Source: a bacterium | Lineage (GTDB): Bacteria > Desulfobacterota > Binatia > DP-6 | Reading direction: 5' to 3' | Length of the DNA: 64,000 nt | Assembly: GCA_026129405.1 (NCBI GenBank) | Contig: JAHCID010000002.1 | Coordinates: 186,001-250,000, forward strand | Part shown: positions 32,884 through 40,722 of the stretch, piece by piece | Layout of the letters: each line of letters opens with the position of its first letter | Numbering within the stretch: the first letter of the stretch is position 1 | Notes under the pieces: generated by a model | Seen by the model: the letters and a program-made list of their open reading frames with translations, nothing else | Told to the model about the DNA's origin: nothing | Databases searched by the model: none | Position numbers and translations under genes: made by a program

Positions 32884-32928
32884 AGACGTTGGGCGGACCT
32901 GCTCACCGGCTGAAAATGGGAGACAAGT

Positions 32929-33159
32929 ATGCAACGGTATGCGAACCGCGGTGGCGACTCCGGCGTTGTCGGTTACGACATGGGCCCTAACTTCATCGTC
33001 GTCTACTTTGGTGATCGCTCGAAGTACACGTACACAGCCCAGAGCGCGGGTACGGACAATGTCGAGGCAATGCAGCAGCTAGCGCAGGCGGGGCATGGGC
33101 TCAACGCCTACATCAGCAGCCACGTGAAGCATCGATACGAGTCTAAGGGGCGGTGGTGA
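32929..33159 (+). CDS. KTSC-like small protein, probable integron cassette gene
   Basis: 76 residues with the pattern YANRGGDSGVVGYDMG, FIVVYFGDRSKYTYTAQSAG and LAQAGHGLNAYISSHVKHRY, a widespread hypothetical family often carried on cassettes. GGGAGA precedes the ATG. Base composition is clearly lower in GC than the flanking genes, consistent with recent transfer. Function unknown. Confidence 0.68.
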   Translation: MQRYANRGGDSGVVGYDMGPNFIVVYFGDRSKYTYTAQSAGTDNVEAMQQLAQAGHGLNAYISSHVKHRYESKGRW

Positions 33160-33169
33160 CGGCCGTGTT

Positions 33170-33693
33170 CCATTCGTGAGCGGGTGAGGACATGGTGACA
33201 GATCAGTCCGAGGACATGGGTAACAGTCGCCGGTGTCGATGGAGTCTCCCATAGGCATCCTCGATCTTCATCGAGCGCTCCAAGAGGCGCCCAAGTCGCA
33301 GGCGCCCGACGTAGACGTTCCAGATTCCGTCGTCGATCTCGTCGAGGCCGACGTACTCGCCGATGCAGGTTGTGGACACGGTCCCCACGCATTATTCCAG
33401 CGAATGCCTCCGTTCGCGCTGACGTAGCGGACTTCGAGGCGATCGGGATACGCGAGTGGGGGCGGCTTGCTCGGCATCGGTCTGGGCGACGGCTGGTAGA
33501 CGGACGCGGGCGTCTGCTGGTCCGGCGCTTCGTGCGGGCGTCGGCGCACCAGACCTGATTCGGCGTCACGATCAGCGTGTTGGGCTTGCCGGGATGGCCG
33601 ATCACGCGGCGCGGGGTGCGACGGCGGATCAACCCGCGGCGCTTGAGCAGCGCGGCGGTGACGGAGCGGCCCGGCAGCGACCACGTTGGGTGA
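33170..33693 (-). mobile_element. truncated IS481-family insertion sequence
   Basis: One end is recognisable at about 33170-33227, where GAGGACATGG occurs twice (33186-33195 and 33210-33219) as subterminal repeats, overlapping the transposase stop. The other end is lost at about 33693, where the cupin gene begins. The interior holds a decayed transposase. Confidence 0.55.
33203..33693 (-). pseudogene. IS481-family transposase remnant
   Basis: Three frames carry ordered pieces of one transposase. LPGRSVTAALLKRRGLIRRR and TPNQVWCAD come from the start of the catalytic core. YQPSPRPMPSKPPPLAYPDR and VRYVSANGGIRWNN come from the middle. VSTTCIGEYVGLDEIDDGIW and RSMKIEDAYGRLHRH through LPMSSD are the C-terminus. 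Most of the DDE core between the first and second pieces is deleted, so it is inactive. N-terminal HTH part is missing. Confidence 0.75.
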
Positions 33694-34022
33694 CGAGTGT
33701 ATTCCCCGGTCACTTCCACACGAAGGAGCAAGCGATCGCGGAGATCATGCGAGACGGCTATTGGCCCGTGTCGTGGATCGACAAGCCGGGAAGCGAGCTC
33801 GGGCCCCACCTCCACCGAGGCGACGAAACGCTCTATGTCGTGGACGGGTCCCTCGACTTCTGTGAGACCGAAACCGGTGAGACGCACCATCTCGAGGCAG
33901 GCGACAAGCTCGTTCTGCCGGCGCGCCTTCCTCACAGTGCCAGTACGACCGAGGGTGCGACGTACATAATGGGGATCAAGACGCTCGTGTCGTTCGATGA
34001 GCACATCCTCCCTGCGACATGA
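33690..34022 (+). CDS. small cupin-domain protein
   Basis: 110 residues from GTG 33690: VTSVFPGHFHTKEQAIAEIM at the start and a single cupin barrel with HLHRGDETLYVVDG and EAGDKLVLPARLPHSASTT motifs supplying the metal-binding His/Glu set. The start is at the junction with the IS remnant and may be altered. Members of the family are small metal-binding proteins or isomerase-like enzymes of unknown role. Confidence 0.65.
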   Translation: MTSVFPGHFHTKEQAIAEIMRDGYWPVSWIDKPGSELGPHLHRGDETLYVVDGSLDFCETETGETHHLEAGDKLVLPARLPHSASTTEGATYIMGIKTLVSFDEHILPAT

Positions 34023-34447
34023 GGTGACGCCCAGCCCGCCGGTGCAGACCGACCGCGCTCCGCGCGGCGGCTGGCCGGCAAGACGCGGCGCGGTCTCCTG
34101 CGATCCGGGTCTCGGATTCGAGATCGACGTGTAGGGCGCAGGGCAGTCGTCGCCGAACGCGCCAGGTTCTCGGGCCGAAGGTAGTCTCATGAAGGCGATC
34201 TTGATCCGACACGCTGAGTCGTCAGGGTAGGATGCAGAAGCTGGCCTGTTCGTGAGCCTGCGCAATCCCCACGTCTTCGAGGTCGACGCGACCGGCGCCA
34301 TCTGCGAGGTGCGCAGCTTGTGGCATCCTTCCGCCTGACCCGCCGCCGCAACCGACCGGAGGCGCCGGCGGCAGGGCGGCAGTGGCGTTGGCCGGGCGAC
34401 GTCGGGAGGCACCACCGCAGGCCTCGCGACTGAACGGGAGATCGCCA
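34022..34447 (+). other. stretch of gene remnants without an intact gene
   Basis: Two short pieces can be read. From ATG 34189, MKAILIRHAESSG followed by TAG is the N-terminus of a histidine-phosphatase (RHxE motif). At about 34246-34338, SLRNPHVFEVDATGAICEVR reads as the C-terminal end of an NTF2/SnoaL-type protein. Before them, 34022-34130 ends CDPGLGFEIDV and stop, possibly another broken C-terminus. The stretch looks like accumulated deletion products. Confidence 0.4.
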
Positions 34448-35259
34448 TGGGAGATTCTGGCCACTACGCGATTCGGGGCGGTGTCGAAGGCCGGGAACGG
34501 CTCCGCATTCTCGCGCGCGTCATGCATGCGAGCTCGATGTCGCTGTTCGACCGGCTCGGTCTGCGTGATGGGCTCGTGTGTCTCGATGTCGGCTGTGGCG
34601 GCGGAGACGCCACCGTGGAGCTGGCTCGGAGGGTCGGCCCGCATGGCAGGGTGATCGGCGTCGATATCGACGAGGAGAAGCTCGAGATGGCGCGCACCGA
34701 GGCGCAGCAGCGAGGTGTCGACAACGTGGAGTTTCGCGTGGCCGATGTCCGCGAGGACCTGGGGGCCGGTGACTTCGATGTCGTGTACTCGCGATTCCTC
34801 CTGACGCACCTCAGCGATCCTGCTGCCGCCGTGCGCGCGTTCTACCGCCATCTGCGCCCCGGTGGAGTCCTCGGGGCCGAGGATATCGACTTCAGCGGGC
34901 ATTTCACCTACCCGGAGTCGAAGGCGTTCCGGCGGTATCACGAGCTCTACTGTGCGACCGTGGGCCGACGGGGCGGTGACCCGAACATCGGACCGCGCTT
35001 GCCCGGGCTGCTGAAGCAGGGTGGCTTCGAAGACGTCGGGGTCTGGGTGGTGCAGCCGGTCGGCACGCAGGGGGAAGCCAAGCTCCTCAACCCGCTGACG
35101 ATGGAGAACATCGCCGGCGCCGTGCTGGAGGACGGTCTGGCGTCGCAAGAGGAGATCGACGAAGTGGTGAGGGATCTCTTCCAGTTCGCCGCCGATCCCG
35201 ACACCGTCGCCGGAATGCCACGAGTGGTGCAGGTCGCGGGTCGCCGCGCCGCCGCCTGA
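34447..35259 (+). CDS. class I SAM-dependent methyltransferase
   Basis: 270 residues. Motif I VCLDVGCGGGDATVELARRV (about 38-57), motif II acidic end VIGVDIDEEKLEMAR, VADVREDLGAGDFDVVYSRF and the post-motif LRPGGVLGAEDIDF are all present. The substrate is unknown. GGGAG precedes the ATG. GC is lower than in the flanking core genes. Confidence 0.85.
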   Translation: MGDSGHYAIRGGVEGRERLRILARVMHASSMSLFDRLGLRDGLVCLDVGCGGGDATVELARRVGPHGRVIGVDIDEEKLEMARTEAQQRGVDNVEFRVADVREDLGAGDFDVVYSRFLLTHLSDPAAAVRAFYRHLRPGGVLGAEDIDFSGHFTYPESKAFRRYHELYCATVGRRGGDPNIGPRLPGLLKQGGFEDVGVWVVQPVGTQGEAKLLNPLTMENIAGAVLEDGLASQEEIDEVVRDLFQFAADPDTVAGMPRVVQVAGRRAAA

Positions 35260-35345
35260 CGTCGCTCCGCTGGCGCCGGCCGGCCGCCGGGATCCGAAAA
35301 CGAAACCCGTGCCGCACGTACCTCACCAAACGGCAGGAGGATGCG

Positions 35346-35936
35346 ATGAACCGTCCCGCGACCGAGGTTCGCAGTGCCCGACCCGACGAGGTGCCCCAGG
35401 CGATTTCCGCCATCGTCGCCGCGTTCATCACGGATCCATTCGCACGCTTCCTGTGGCCGTCGCCCTATGCGTATCTGCAATCAGGTCCCGCGTTCGTCCG
35501 CGCATTCGCAGGACGGGGATTCGCGTGCGGGTCCGCATACGTCTGTGCCGACTTCTCCGGCGCTGCGCTCTGGCTACCTCCCGACGTGCACCCCGACGCC
35601 GAGACCCTCGAGACGGTGGTTCGCGAGACGGCGGAACCGGCCCGTCTCGACGATGCCTTCGGTGCCCTCGAGCAGATGGCGCAGGTGCATCCCGCGGGCC
35701 GTCATTGGTACCTGCCGCTCATCGGCGTGGATCCGAGCCGACGCGGGCAAGGTGTCGGCGACGCGCTGATGCGTCACGCCCTGGCGCGGTGCGACGAGGA
35801 CGGCGTGCCCGCGTACCTCGAGTCGACGAACCCGCGTAACGTCTCGCTGTATCGGCGCCACGGCTTCGACGTCGTCGGCGAGATTGCAGTGGGCGCATGC
35901 CCGCTCCTCACGCCGATGTCGAGGCCGCCGCGGTAG
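35346..35936 (+). CDS. GNAT-family N-acetyltransferase
   Basis: 196 residues. The acetyl-CoA-binding signature VDPSRRGQGVGDALMRHAL (Q/RxxGxG/A) is at about 127-145, followed by YLESTNPRNVSLYRRHGFDV, the usual C-terminal strand-helix. AGGAGG lies seven bases before the ATG. Acceptor unknown; such proteins often modify small amines or antibiotics. Confidence 0.85.
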   Translation: MNRPATEVRSARPDEVPQAISAIVAAFITDPFARFLWPSPYAYLQSGPAFVRAFAGRGFACGSAYVCADFSGAALWLPPDVHPDAETLETVVRETAEPARLDDAFGALEQMAQVHPAGRHWYLPLIGVDPSRRGQGVGDALMRHALARCDEDGVPAYLESTNPRNVSLYRRHGFDVVGEIAVGACPLLTPMSRPPR

Positions 35937-36019
35937 GTGCGCTCGTCCGGCTCCGGTCGTGCTATGGGTCGGCCGGCGCGGGCGGCAGTCGGTCGGCCTC
36001 GAAGAACGGGAGTGTCCCG

Positions 36020-36571
36020 ATGGCAGAGCTCCTCGAGAATCCGGTCACGGGCGAGTCGATGCGGGTGCTGGTGTCGACGGCGCAGGCGTTCACGGCCCAG
36101 TATGCTCTCCGTCCCCACGGAGAGATTCCCGGTGAGCACCGACATCCCGGCAAGGAGCAGTCGGTGTCCGTGCTCTCTGGTGAGCTGCATCTACGGGTCG
36201 ATGGGAAGCACTGTATCGTTCGCGCGGGGCAGTCGATGACGCTTCCCGCCGGAGCGCGGCACTTCCAGTGGAATCCATGTGACGACGAGGCCGTCGTCAT
36301 CGAGGATATCCGGCCGGCCGGCCGCATCCACGACTTCTTCCGGGTGCTATTCGGCCTCGCACGGGATGGCAGGACGGATCGCAACGGATATCCGTCTCTC
36401 CTGCTGGCTGCGGCGCTGTTCGCCGAGTTCGACGACGACGTCCAGCCCACTGCGTTCGGGATGCGCCTCGTGTCCTCGGTGCTGGGGCCGATCGCCCTGG
36501 TCGCGGGCTATCGACGCCAGATCGACGAGTATCTCCCGGGTCCTCGCAGGCCTGACGTGCCGGTTCCGTAG
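36020..36571 (+). CDS. cupin-domain protein with helical C-terminal part
   Basis: 183 residues. A cupin barrel occupies about 20-105 (PGEHRHPGKEQSVSVLSGEL, RAGQSMTLPAGARHFQWNP). The C-terminal 75 residues (DFFRVLFGLARDGRTDRNGY, LVSSVLGPIALVAGYRRQID) form hydrophobic helices, an arrangement seen in small cupins of unknown function. Part of the lower-GC zone. Confidence 0.72.
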   Translation: MAELLENPVTGESMRVLVSTAQAFTAQYALRPHGEIPGEHRHPGKEQSVSVLSGELHLRVDGKHCIVRAGQSMTLPAGARHFQWNPCDDEAVVIEDIRPAGRIHDFFRVLFGLARDGRTDRNGYPSLLLAAALFAEFDDDVQPTAFGMRLVSSVLGPIALVAGYRRQIDEYLPGPRRPDVPVP

Positions 36572-36603
36572 GCGGCCCGCGGGCACCGTGCTACGAGGCT
36601 GCC

Positions 36604-37449
36604 ATGTCCCTCGCTTCCACCGTGTTCGCCGACGGCTTCGTCTTCCTCGAAGGGCCACGCTGGCACGCCGGCAAGCTGTGGCTCTCGGACATGCACGACG
36701 ACCGCGTGCTGACGCTCGACGCCCAGGGCACGGTCGAGACCGTGGTCGAAGTGCCCGGCCGGCCGTCGGGCCTCGGCTGGACGCCCGACGACCGCCTGCT
36801 CGTCGTCTCGATGGTCGACCGCCGTCTGCTGCGGCTCGACCCCGGCGGCCTCGCGCCGGTCGCCGACCTCGGCGACATCGCGACCTACCACTGCAACGAC
36901 ATGGTCGTGGACGCGCGCGGCCGCGCCTACGTCGGCAACTTCGGATCGAACCTCGAGGACGGCGGCCTGCCCGATCCCGCCGCGCTGGCGCTCGTCCTTC
37001 CCGACGGCACCGTGCGGATCGCCGCCGCCGACCTGCGCTTTCCGAACGGCACCGTGCTGACGCCCGACGGGCGCACGCTCGTCGTCGGCGAGTCGTTCGG
37101 GGCGTGCCTCACGGCGTTCGACGTCGCCGACGACGGCAGCCTCTCGCGCCGCCGCGAATGGGCCAGGCTCGACGGCGCCATTCCCGACGGCATCTGCCTC
37201 GACGCCGAGAGCGCGATCTGGGTGGCGTCGCCGATCAGCAACGAGGTGGTGCGGGTGCGGGAGGGCGGCGCGGTGACGCACCGGATTCCCGTCGGGCAGA
37301 TGGCCATCGCCTGCATGCTCGGCGGCGACGATCGCCGGACCTTGTTCGTGCTGACGGCGCCGACGACGAACCGCGAGGCGTGCCGCACGGCGCGTGCGGC
37401 GCGGGTGGAGACGGTGCGCGTCGACGTTCCCGGCGCCGGGTTGCCGTAG
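36604..37449 (+). CDS. SMP-30/gluconolactonase-type sugar lactonase
   Basis: 281 residues with the six-bladed propeller pattern: FADGFVFLEGPRWHAGKLWL (metal-binding Glu), VPGRPSGLGWTPDDRLLVVS, YHCNDMVVDARGRAYVGNFG (Asn-Asp ligands), PNGTVLTPDGRTLVVGESF and PDGICLDAESAIWVASP. Such enzymes hydrolyse sugar or other lactones with Ca or Zn. A TACGAG box ends six bases before the ATG, the leaderless spacing. High GC resumes here. Confidence 0.85.
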   Translation: MSLASTVFADGFVFLEGPRWHAGKLWLSDMHDDRVLTLDAQGTVETVVEVPGRPSGLGWTPDDRLLVVSMVDRRLLRLDPGGLAPVADLGDIATYHCNDMVVDARGRAYVGNFGSNLEDGGLPDPAALALVLPDGTVRIAAADLRFPNGTVLTPDGRTLVVGESFGACLTAFDVADDGSLSRRREWARLDGAIPDGICLDAESAIWVASPISNEVVRVREGGAVTHRIPVGQMAIACMLGGDDRRTLFVLTAPTTNREACRTARAARVETVRVDVPGAGLP

Positions 37450-37460
37450 CGGCCGCGGGT

Positions 37461-38116
37461 TCAGCCGAGCCGCCGGGTCGGGTCCGCCATCTCGCCGTCG
37501 ATCTCGACCCAGCCCATGTAGGTCTCCGGCGCGTACGTCCATCCGAGGAGACGCTGGACCTGCTCCGGGTAGCTCCGCACCACGCCGGGGCCGAGGGAGA
37601 GGTCCATGTTTCTCCTCTTGCCGGACGGCCGCGGAATCGAGGCCCAGCGTGAGCCCGGTGCGATACTGATCCGCCGTACGGTTCGTGCCGCCGCCGTGAT
37701 GGGTCGAGCCGAGAAAGAGCAGCCCGGAGCCCGCCGGCATCACGGCCGGCACGGCCTCGGAGGGATCGGCGAGACGATCCTCGCTCCAGACATGGCTGCC
37801 GGGGACGACCTGCGTCGCGCCGTTGTCCGCCGTGAAGTCGCTGACGGCCAGCATGAGCTGCAGCCGCACCTGGCGGCCGTAGTCGGGGTAGCGCCACAGC
37901 ATGGCCCAATGATCGCGGTGCAACGGCTGCGCCCTCGCCGGGGCCGATCTGGATCAGCTGCGCGCCGCCGAGACGCAGCCCCGGACGGACGGCACGCGCG
38001 AGGTCGCCCGAGCCGTAGACCACGGGATGATCGACGAAGTGCTCGGCCGCACCTAGGAGCAGCGGATGGATCGCCAGGTCGGCGGCGCGACGGGTCTTGG
38101 CGAAGAGGGCGCTCAT
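37461..38116 (-). pseudogene. phytanoyl-CoA dioxygenase family protein, frameshifted and 5'-truncated
   Basis: Three frames give one PhyH sequence. The first has TRRMSALFAKTRRAADLAIH and LIQIGPGEGA. The second has LHRDHWAMLWRYPDYGRQVR and SDFTADNGATQVVPGSHVW (the HxD...H iron ligands), plus YRTGLTLGLDS. The third has NMDLSLGPGVVRSYPEQVQR to GEMADPTRRLG and stop. Shifts lie near 37925 and near 37605, the latter in GAGGAGAAAC, where one extra A explains it. The N-terminal 50-60 residues are replaced by the head-to-head AraC fragment. Probably dead, unless the shifts are sequencing errors. Confidence 0.7.
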
Positions 38117-39095
38117 CCGGCGGGTCAGCGCGCTCGTGATCCCGGCGGTGTGGCTCGCGCAGCCGTCGCCGTTCGCCGATGCCGCCGTGTACCAGGTCGC
38201 GGTGCGGACCCTCGAAGCCCAGGCCGAGCGCCTGACGGGCCACCGCTATACGCCGGCGCTCGTCGAGGAGCTCATGACCTACGGCGGGCAGGGCGGCCGC
38301 TCGCTCGAAGAGGTGGCGCGGCGGCTCGCGGTGTCGTCGCGCACGTTGATCCGCCGGCTGCGCGAGGCCGGCACGACGTACCGCGCGCTGCGCGACGTCC
38401 GTCGCCGGCAGCGCGCGCTCGCGTTGCTGTCGGACACCGCGCTGACCGCGGCCGAGGTCGCCTATCGCCTGGGCTACGAGGACGCGTCGAACTTCGGGAA
38501 GGCATGCCACCGCTGGTTCGGCTGCTCGCCGGGAGCGCTGCGCGCGCGCACGCGGGCGGGGCGCGGACGTCCGGTCGCCGCCGCCGCGCTTGTGTCCCGG
38601 CTGGACCGCGAGCAGGTGGGAGCGATGGCGCGTGCAGCGAAGACCGCCGTGAAGCCGGCCTCCGGCGACGCCGCCCGTCTGGTCGACGCGCGCATCCGCT
38701 CCCTGGGCGGCTGGCGCGCGGCGACGCTGGCGACCGTGCGTCGTCTGATCCACGAGGCCGATCCCGACGTCGTGGAAGCGTGCAAGTGGGCGAAGCCGAG
38801 CAATCCGCAGGGCGTGCCGGTATGGTCCCACGACGGCATCGTCTGTACGGGCGAAGCGTACGCGCAGGTGGTGAAGCTGACCTTCGCCCGGGGCGCGTCC
38901 CTCGACGATCCCCGCGGTCTCTTCAACGCCGGCCTGGAGGGCGGCACGCGGCGCGCCATCGACATCCGGGAGGGTGAGTCGCTCGACGCGACGGCGTTCA
39001 AGCGGCTGGTGCGGGCCGCGGTCGCCGAGAACGGACGCGTGCGTGTCGCGAAGACGCCCGGCCGCCGGTGCACGCCCGGCACGCGGGGAGACTGA
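38097..39095 (+). CDS. AraC-type DNA-binding domain fused in frame to DUF1801
   Basis: One open frame joins two domains. Residues about 70-160 are an AraC HTH pair (SLEEVARRLAVSSRTLIRRL, AEVAYRLGYEDASNFGKACH, FGCSPGALRAR) whose usual N-terminal sensor is missing. Residues about 200-325 are a DUF1801 domain (LIHEADPDVVEACKWAKPSN, GEAYAQVVKLTFARGASLDD, FNAGLEGGTRRAIDIREG). An ATG at 38625 with GGTGGGAG upstream could start DUF1801 as a separate 156-residue protein. I infer a truncated regulator lying in front of an intact DUF1801 gene, read as a fusion. Confidence 0.62.
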   Translation: MAKRALIRRVSALVIPAVWLAQPSPFADAAVYQVAVRTLEAQAERLTGHRYTPALVEELMTYGGQGGRSLEEVARRLAVSSRTLIRRLREAGTTYRALRDVRRRQRALALLSDTALTAAEVAYRLGYEDASNFGKACHRWFGCSPGALRARTRAGRGRPVAAAALVSRLDREQVGAMARAAKTAVKPASGDAARLVDARIRSLGGWRAATLATVRRLIHEADPDVVEACKWAKPSNPQGVPVWSHDGIVCTGEAYAQVVKLTFARGASLDDPRGLFNAGLEGGTRRAIDIREGESLDATAFKRLVRAAVAENGRVRVAKTPGRRCTPGTRGD

Positions 39096-39102
39096 CGATC
39101 CC

Positions 39103-39744
39103 ATGGCCGGCGGAGGAGCGCAGCGACCTGCGGCGGTCGGCGTCGCGGAGCACGGCAACTCGGCGGAGCTCGTCACCGTCGCGGGCGACGGCGAGATCCT
39201 GGACCGCCGTCGCATCGACCTCACCGCGCCCGACTTGCCGACGCACCCCCATCACCACGAAGGCTCCTGGGCGGTGGGGCGCTATCGGAACAGCCCGTGG
39301 GCGCGGGCGATCACGCTCGAGGAGGCGGTGGCTCTGGTCGAGCGCGTGCGCGTGGCCGCCGCGCGCGGTGCGTGCGAGCACCTCGCGGCGGTGGCCGGAG
39401 CCGTTCCCGTGTCGATCGCGTGTATCGCGATCCGCCGGTGCCCCGCGCTTCCGCCCACGACCGAGGAGCGGATCGCCGACAATCGCGCGCAGACCGTCGC
39501 GGACTCCGTCATGTACCGCCAGGCGCTCGCAGCGGCGGCCGAGGCCCGCGGCTGGGCGGTGTACTGGTACGATCGTGAGCGCGTGTTCCGGGACGCCGCT
39601 GCGGCGCTCGGGCGCGAGGACGTCGACGCCGTCCTGCACGCCATGGGGCGCGCGGTCGGGTCGCCCTGGCAGGCGCGGCACAAGCTCGCCGCTGCCGCGG
39701 CGCTGGCCGCGACGTCGCGCGACGCCCCGTCATGCTCGCGCTGA
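39103..39744 (+). CDS. hypothetical protein, conserved-type
   Basis: 213 residues from ATG 39103. Visible blocks: SWAVGRYRNSPWARAITLEE, RADNRAQ-like region ERIADNRAQTVADSVMYRQ and GWAVYWYDRERVFRDAAAAL with PWQARHKLAAAAAL near the end. Proteins with these blocks are scattered among uncultured and myxobacterial-type genomes; no function is known to me. It starts 7 bases after the DUF1801 stop and its end overlaps the ankyrin gene by 13 bases, so the three may be one transcript. Confidence 0.62.
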   Translation: MAGGGAQRPAAVGVAEHGNSAELVTVAGDGEILDRRRIDLTAPDLPTHPHHHEGSWAVGRYRNSPWARAITLEEAVALVERVRVAAARGACEHLAAVAGAVPVSIACIAIRRCPALPPTTEERIADNRAQTVADSVMYRQALAAAAEARGWAVYWYDRERVFRDAAAALGREDVDAVLHAMGRAVGSPWQARHKLAAAAALAATSRDAPSCSR

Positions 39745-40670
39745 TCTTCTGGCTCTGCGTCGCGCTCGATGCGGCGGTGGTGCTCCTCGTCTTCGTGCTC
39801 GGGCTCGCCGCGGCGAAGCCGTCCGGAACCGCGCCGGCGCAGGTCGCCCTCGTCCTGCTCGCGCTGCCGGCGGGCGTGCTCGCGGCGGCGGCGGTCACGT
39901 GGGTGCGCAGCCGCTCGCCCCTCTGGCGCGGGCTGGCGTTCGTCGTCGCGGTCGCGCCGCCCGTCGTGGCCGTCGCCACGCAGGCGTCCTGGCGCGTGCA
40001 GCTGCGCGCGTACGGCGACGCCGCCGGGGAGCTGACGTTCTTCACGGCGGGGCCGTCGCGCGACCTGGTCGAGGCGATCCGGCGCAACGATGCGGCGGCC
40101 GTTGCGGCGCTGGTTCCGCAGGTCGACGTGAACGCCGCCGGCCTCGCCGGCATGACGCCGCTGGTGGCCGCCCTGCGCCAGCTGCGTGCTACCCCGGAGC
40201 GGCAGGAGGCGCTGCCGATCCTGCTCGCCGCCGGGGCGGATACCAATCTCGGCGCCGGCTACGAGCTCCCGCTCGAGATGGCGCTCCAGATCGTGCGGCA
40301 GACGGGGCCGGCGCCGGTCCGCATGCTGCTCGACGCGGGGGCGGACCCGAACCGCACCGGGCCGATGGGGACGCCGCTCTGGTTCGCGGGGGCCGGGCAC
40401 AGCGTCGGCATCGACGTGCTGTCGATGCTCCTCGCCCATGGGGCCGACCTGAACGCCACCGGCCCCAGGGGCGAGCGCATCCTCTTCTACGCGGCCGACG
40501 CTCGGAACTGGGACGCCGTCACGTTCCTCCTCGATCGCGGCGTCGATCCGCAGCAGGGTCGTTCGCCGAGCGGGCAGACGTTCGCGGCGATGCTCGACGC
40601 CGACGCCGGATGGGCGAGCGCCGATCCCGGATTCGCCGAGGTCCGCGAACGTCTCGGGCTTCGGCGTTGA
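39732..40670 (+). CDS. membrane-anchored ankyrin-repeat protein
   Basis: 312 residues. The N-terminus has two or three membrane helices (IFWLCVALDAAVVLLVFVLG, VALVLLALPAGVLAAAAVTW, FVVAVAPPVVAVAT). From about residue 110 come four ankyrin repeats (DLVEAIRRNDAAAVAALVP, LPILLAAGADTNLGAGYELP, VRMLLDAGADPNRTGPMGTP, LSMLLAHGADLNATGPRGER). A role in protein binding at the inner membrane is likely; partners are unknown. Confidence 0.8.
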   Translation: MLALIFWLCVALDAAVVLLVFVLGLAAAKPSGTAPAQVALVLLALPAGVLAAAAVTWVRSRSPLWRGLAFVVAVAPPVVAVATQASWRVQLRAYGDAAGELTFFTAGPSRDLVEAIRRNDAAAVAALVPQVDVNAAGLAGMTPLVAALRQLRATPERQEALPILLAAGADTNLGAGYELPLEMALQIVRQTGPAPVRMLLDAGADPNRTGPMGTPLWFAGAGHSVGIDVLSMLLAHGADLNATGPRGERILFYAADARNWDAVTFLLDRGVDPQQGRSPSGQTFAAMLDADAGWASADPGFAEVRERLGLRR

Positions 40671-40722
40671 AGCGGGACCATCCGGCCTGTAACGAGGGCG
40701 GCCTCGAGGAGGTGGCTTCGTT

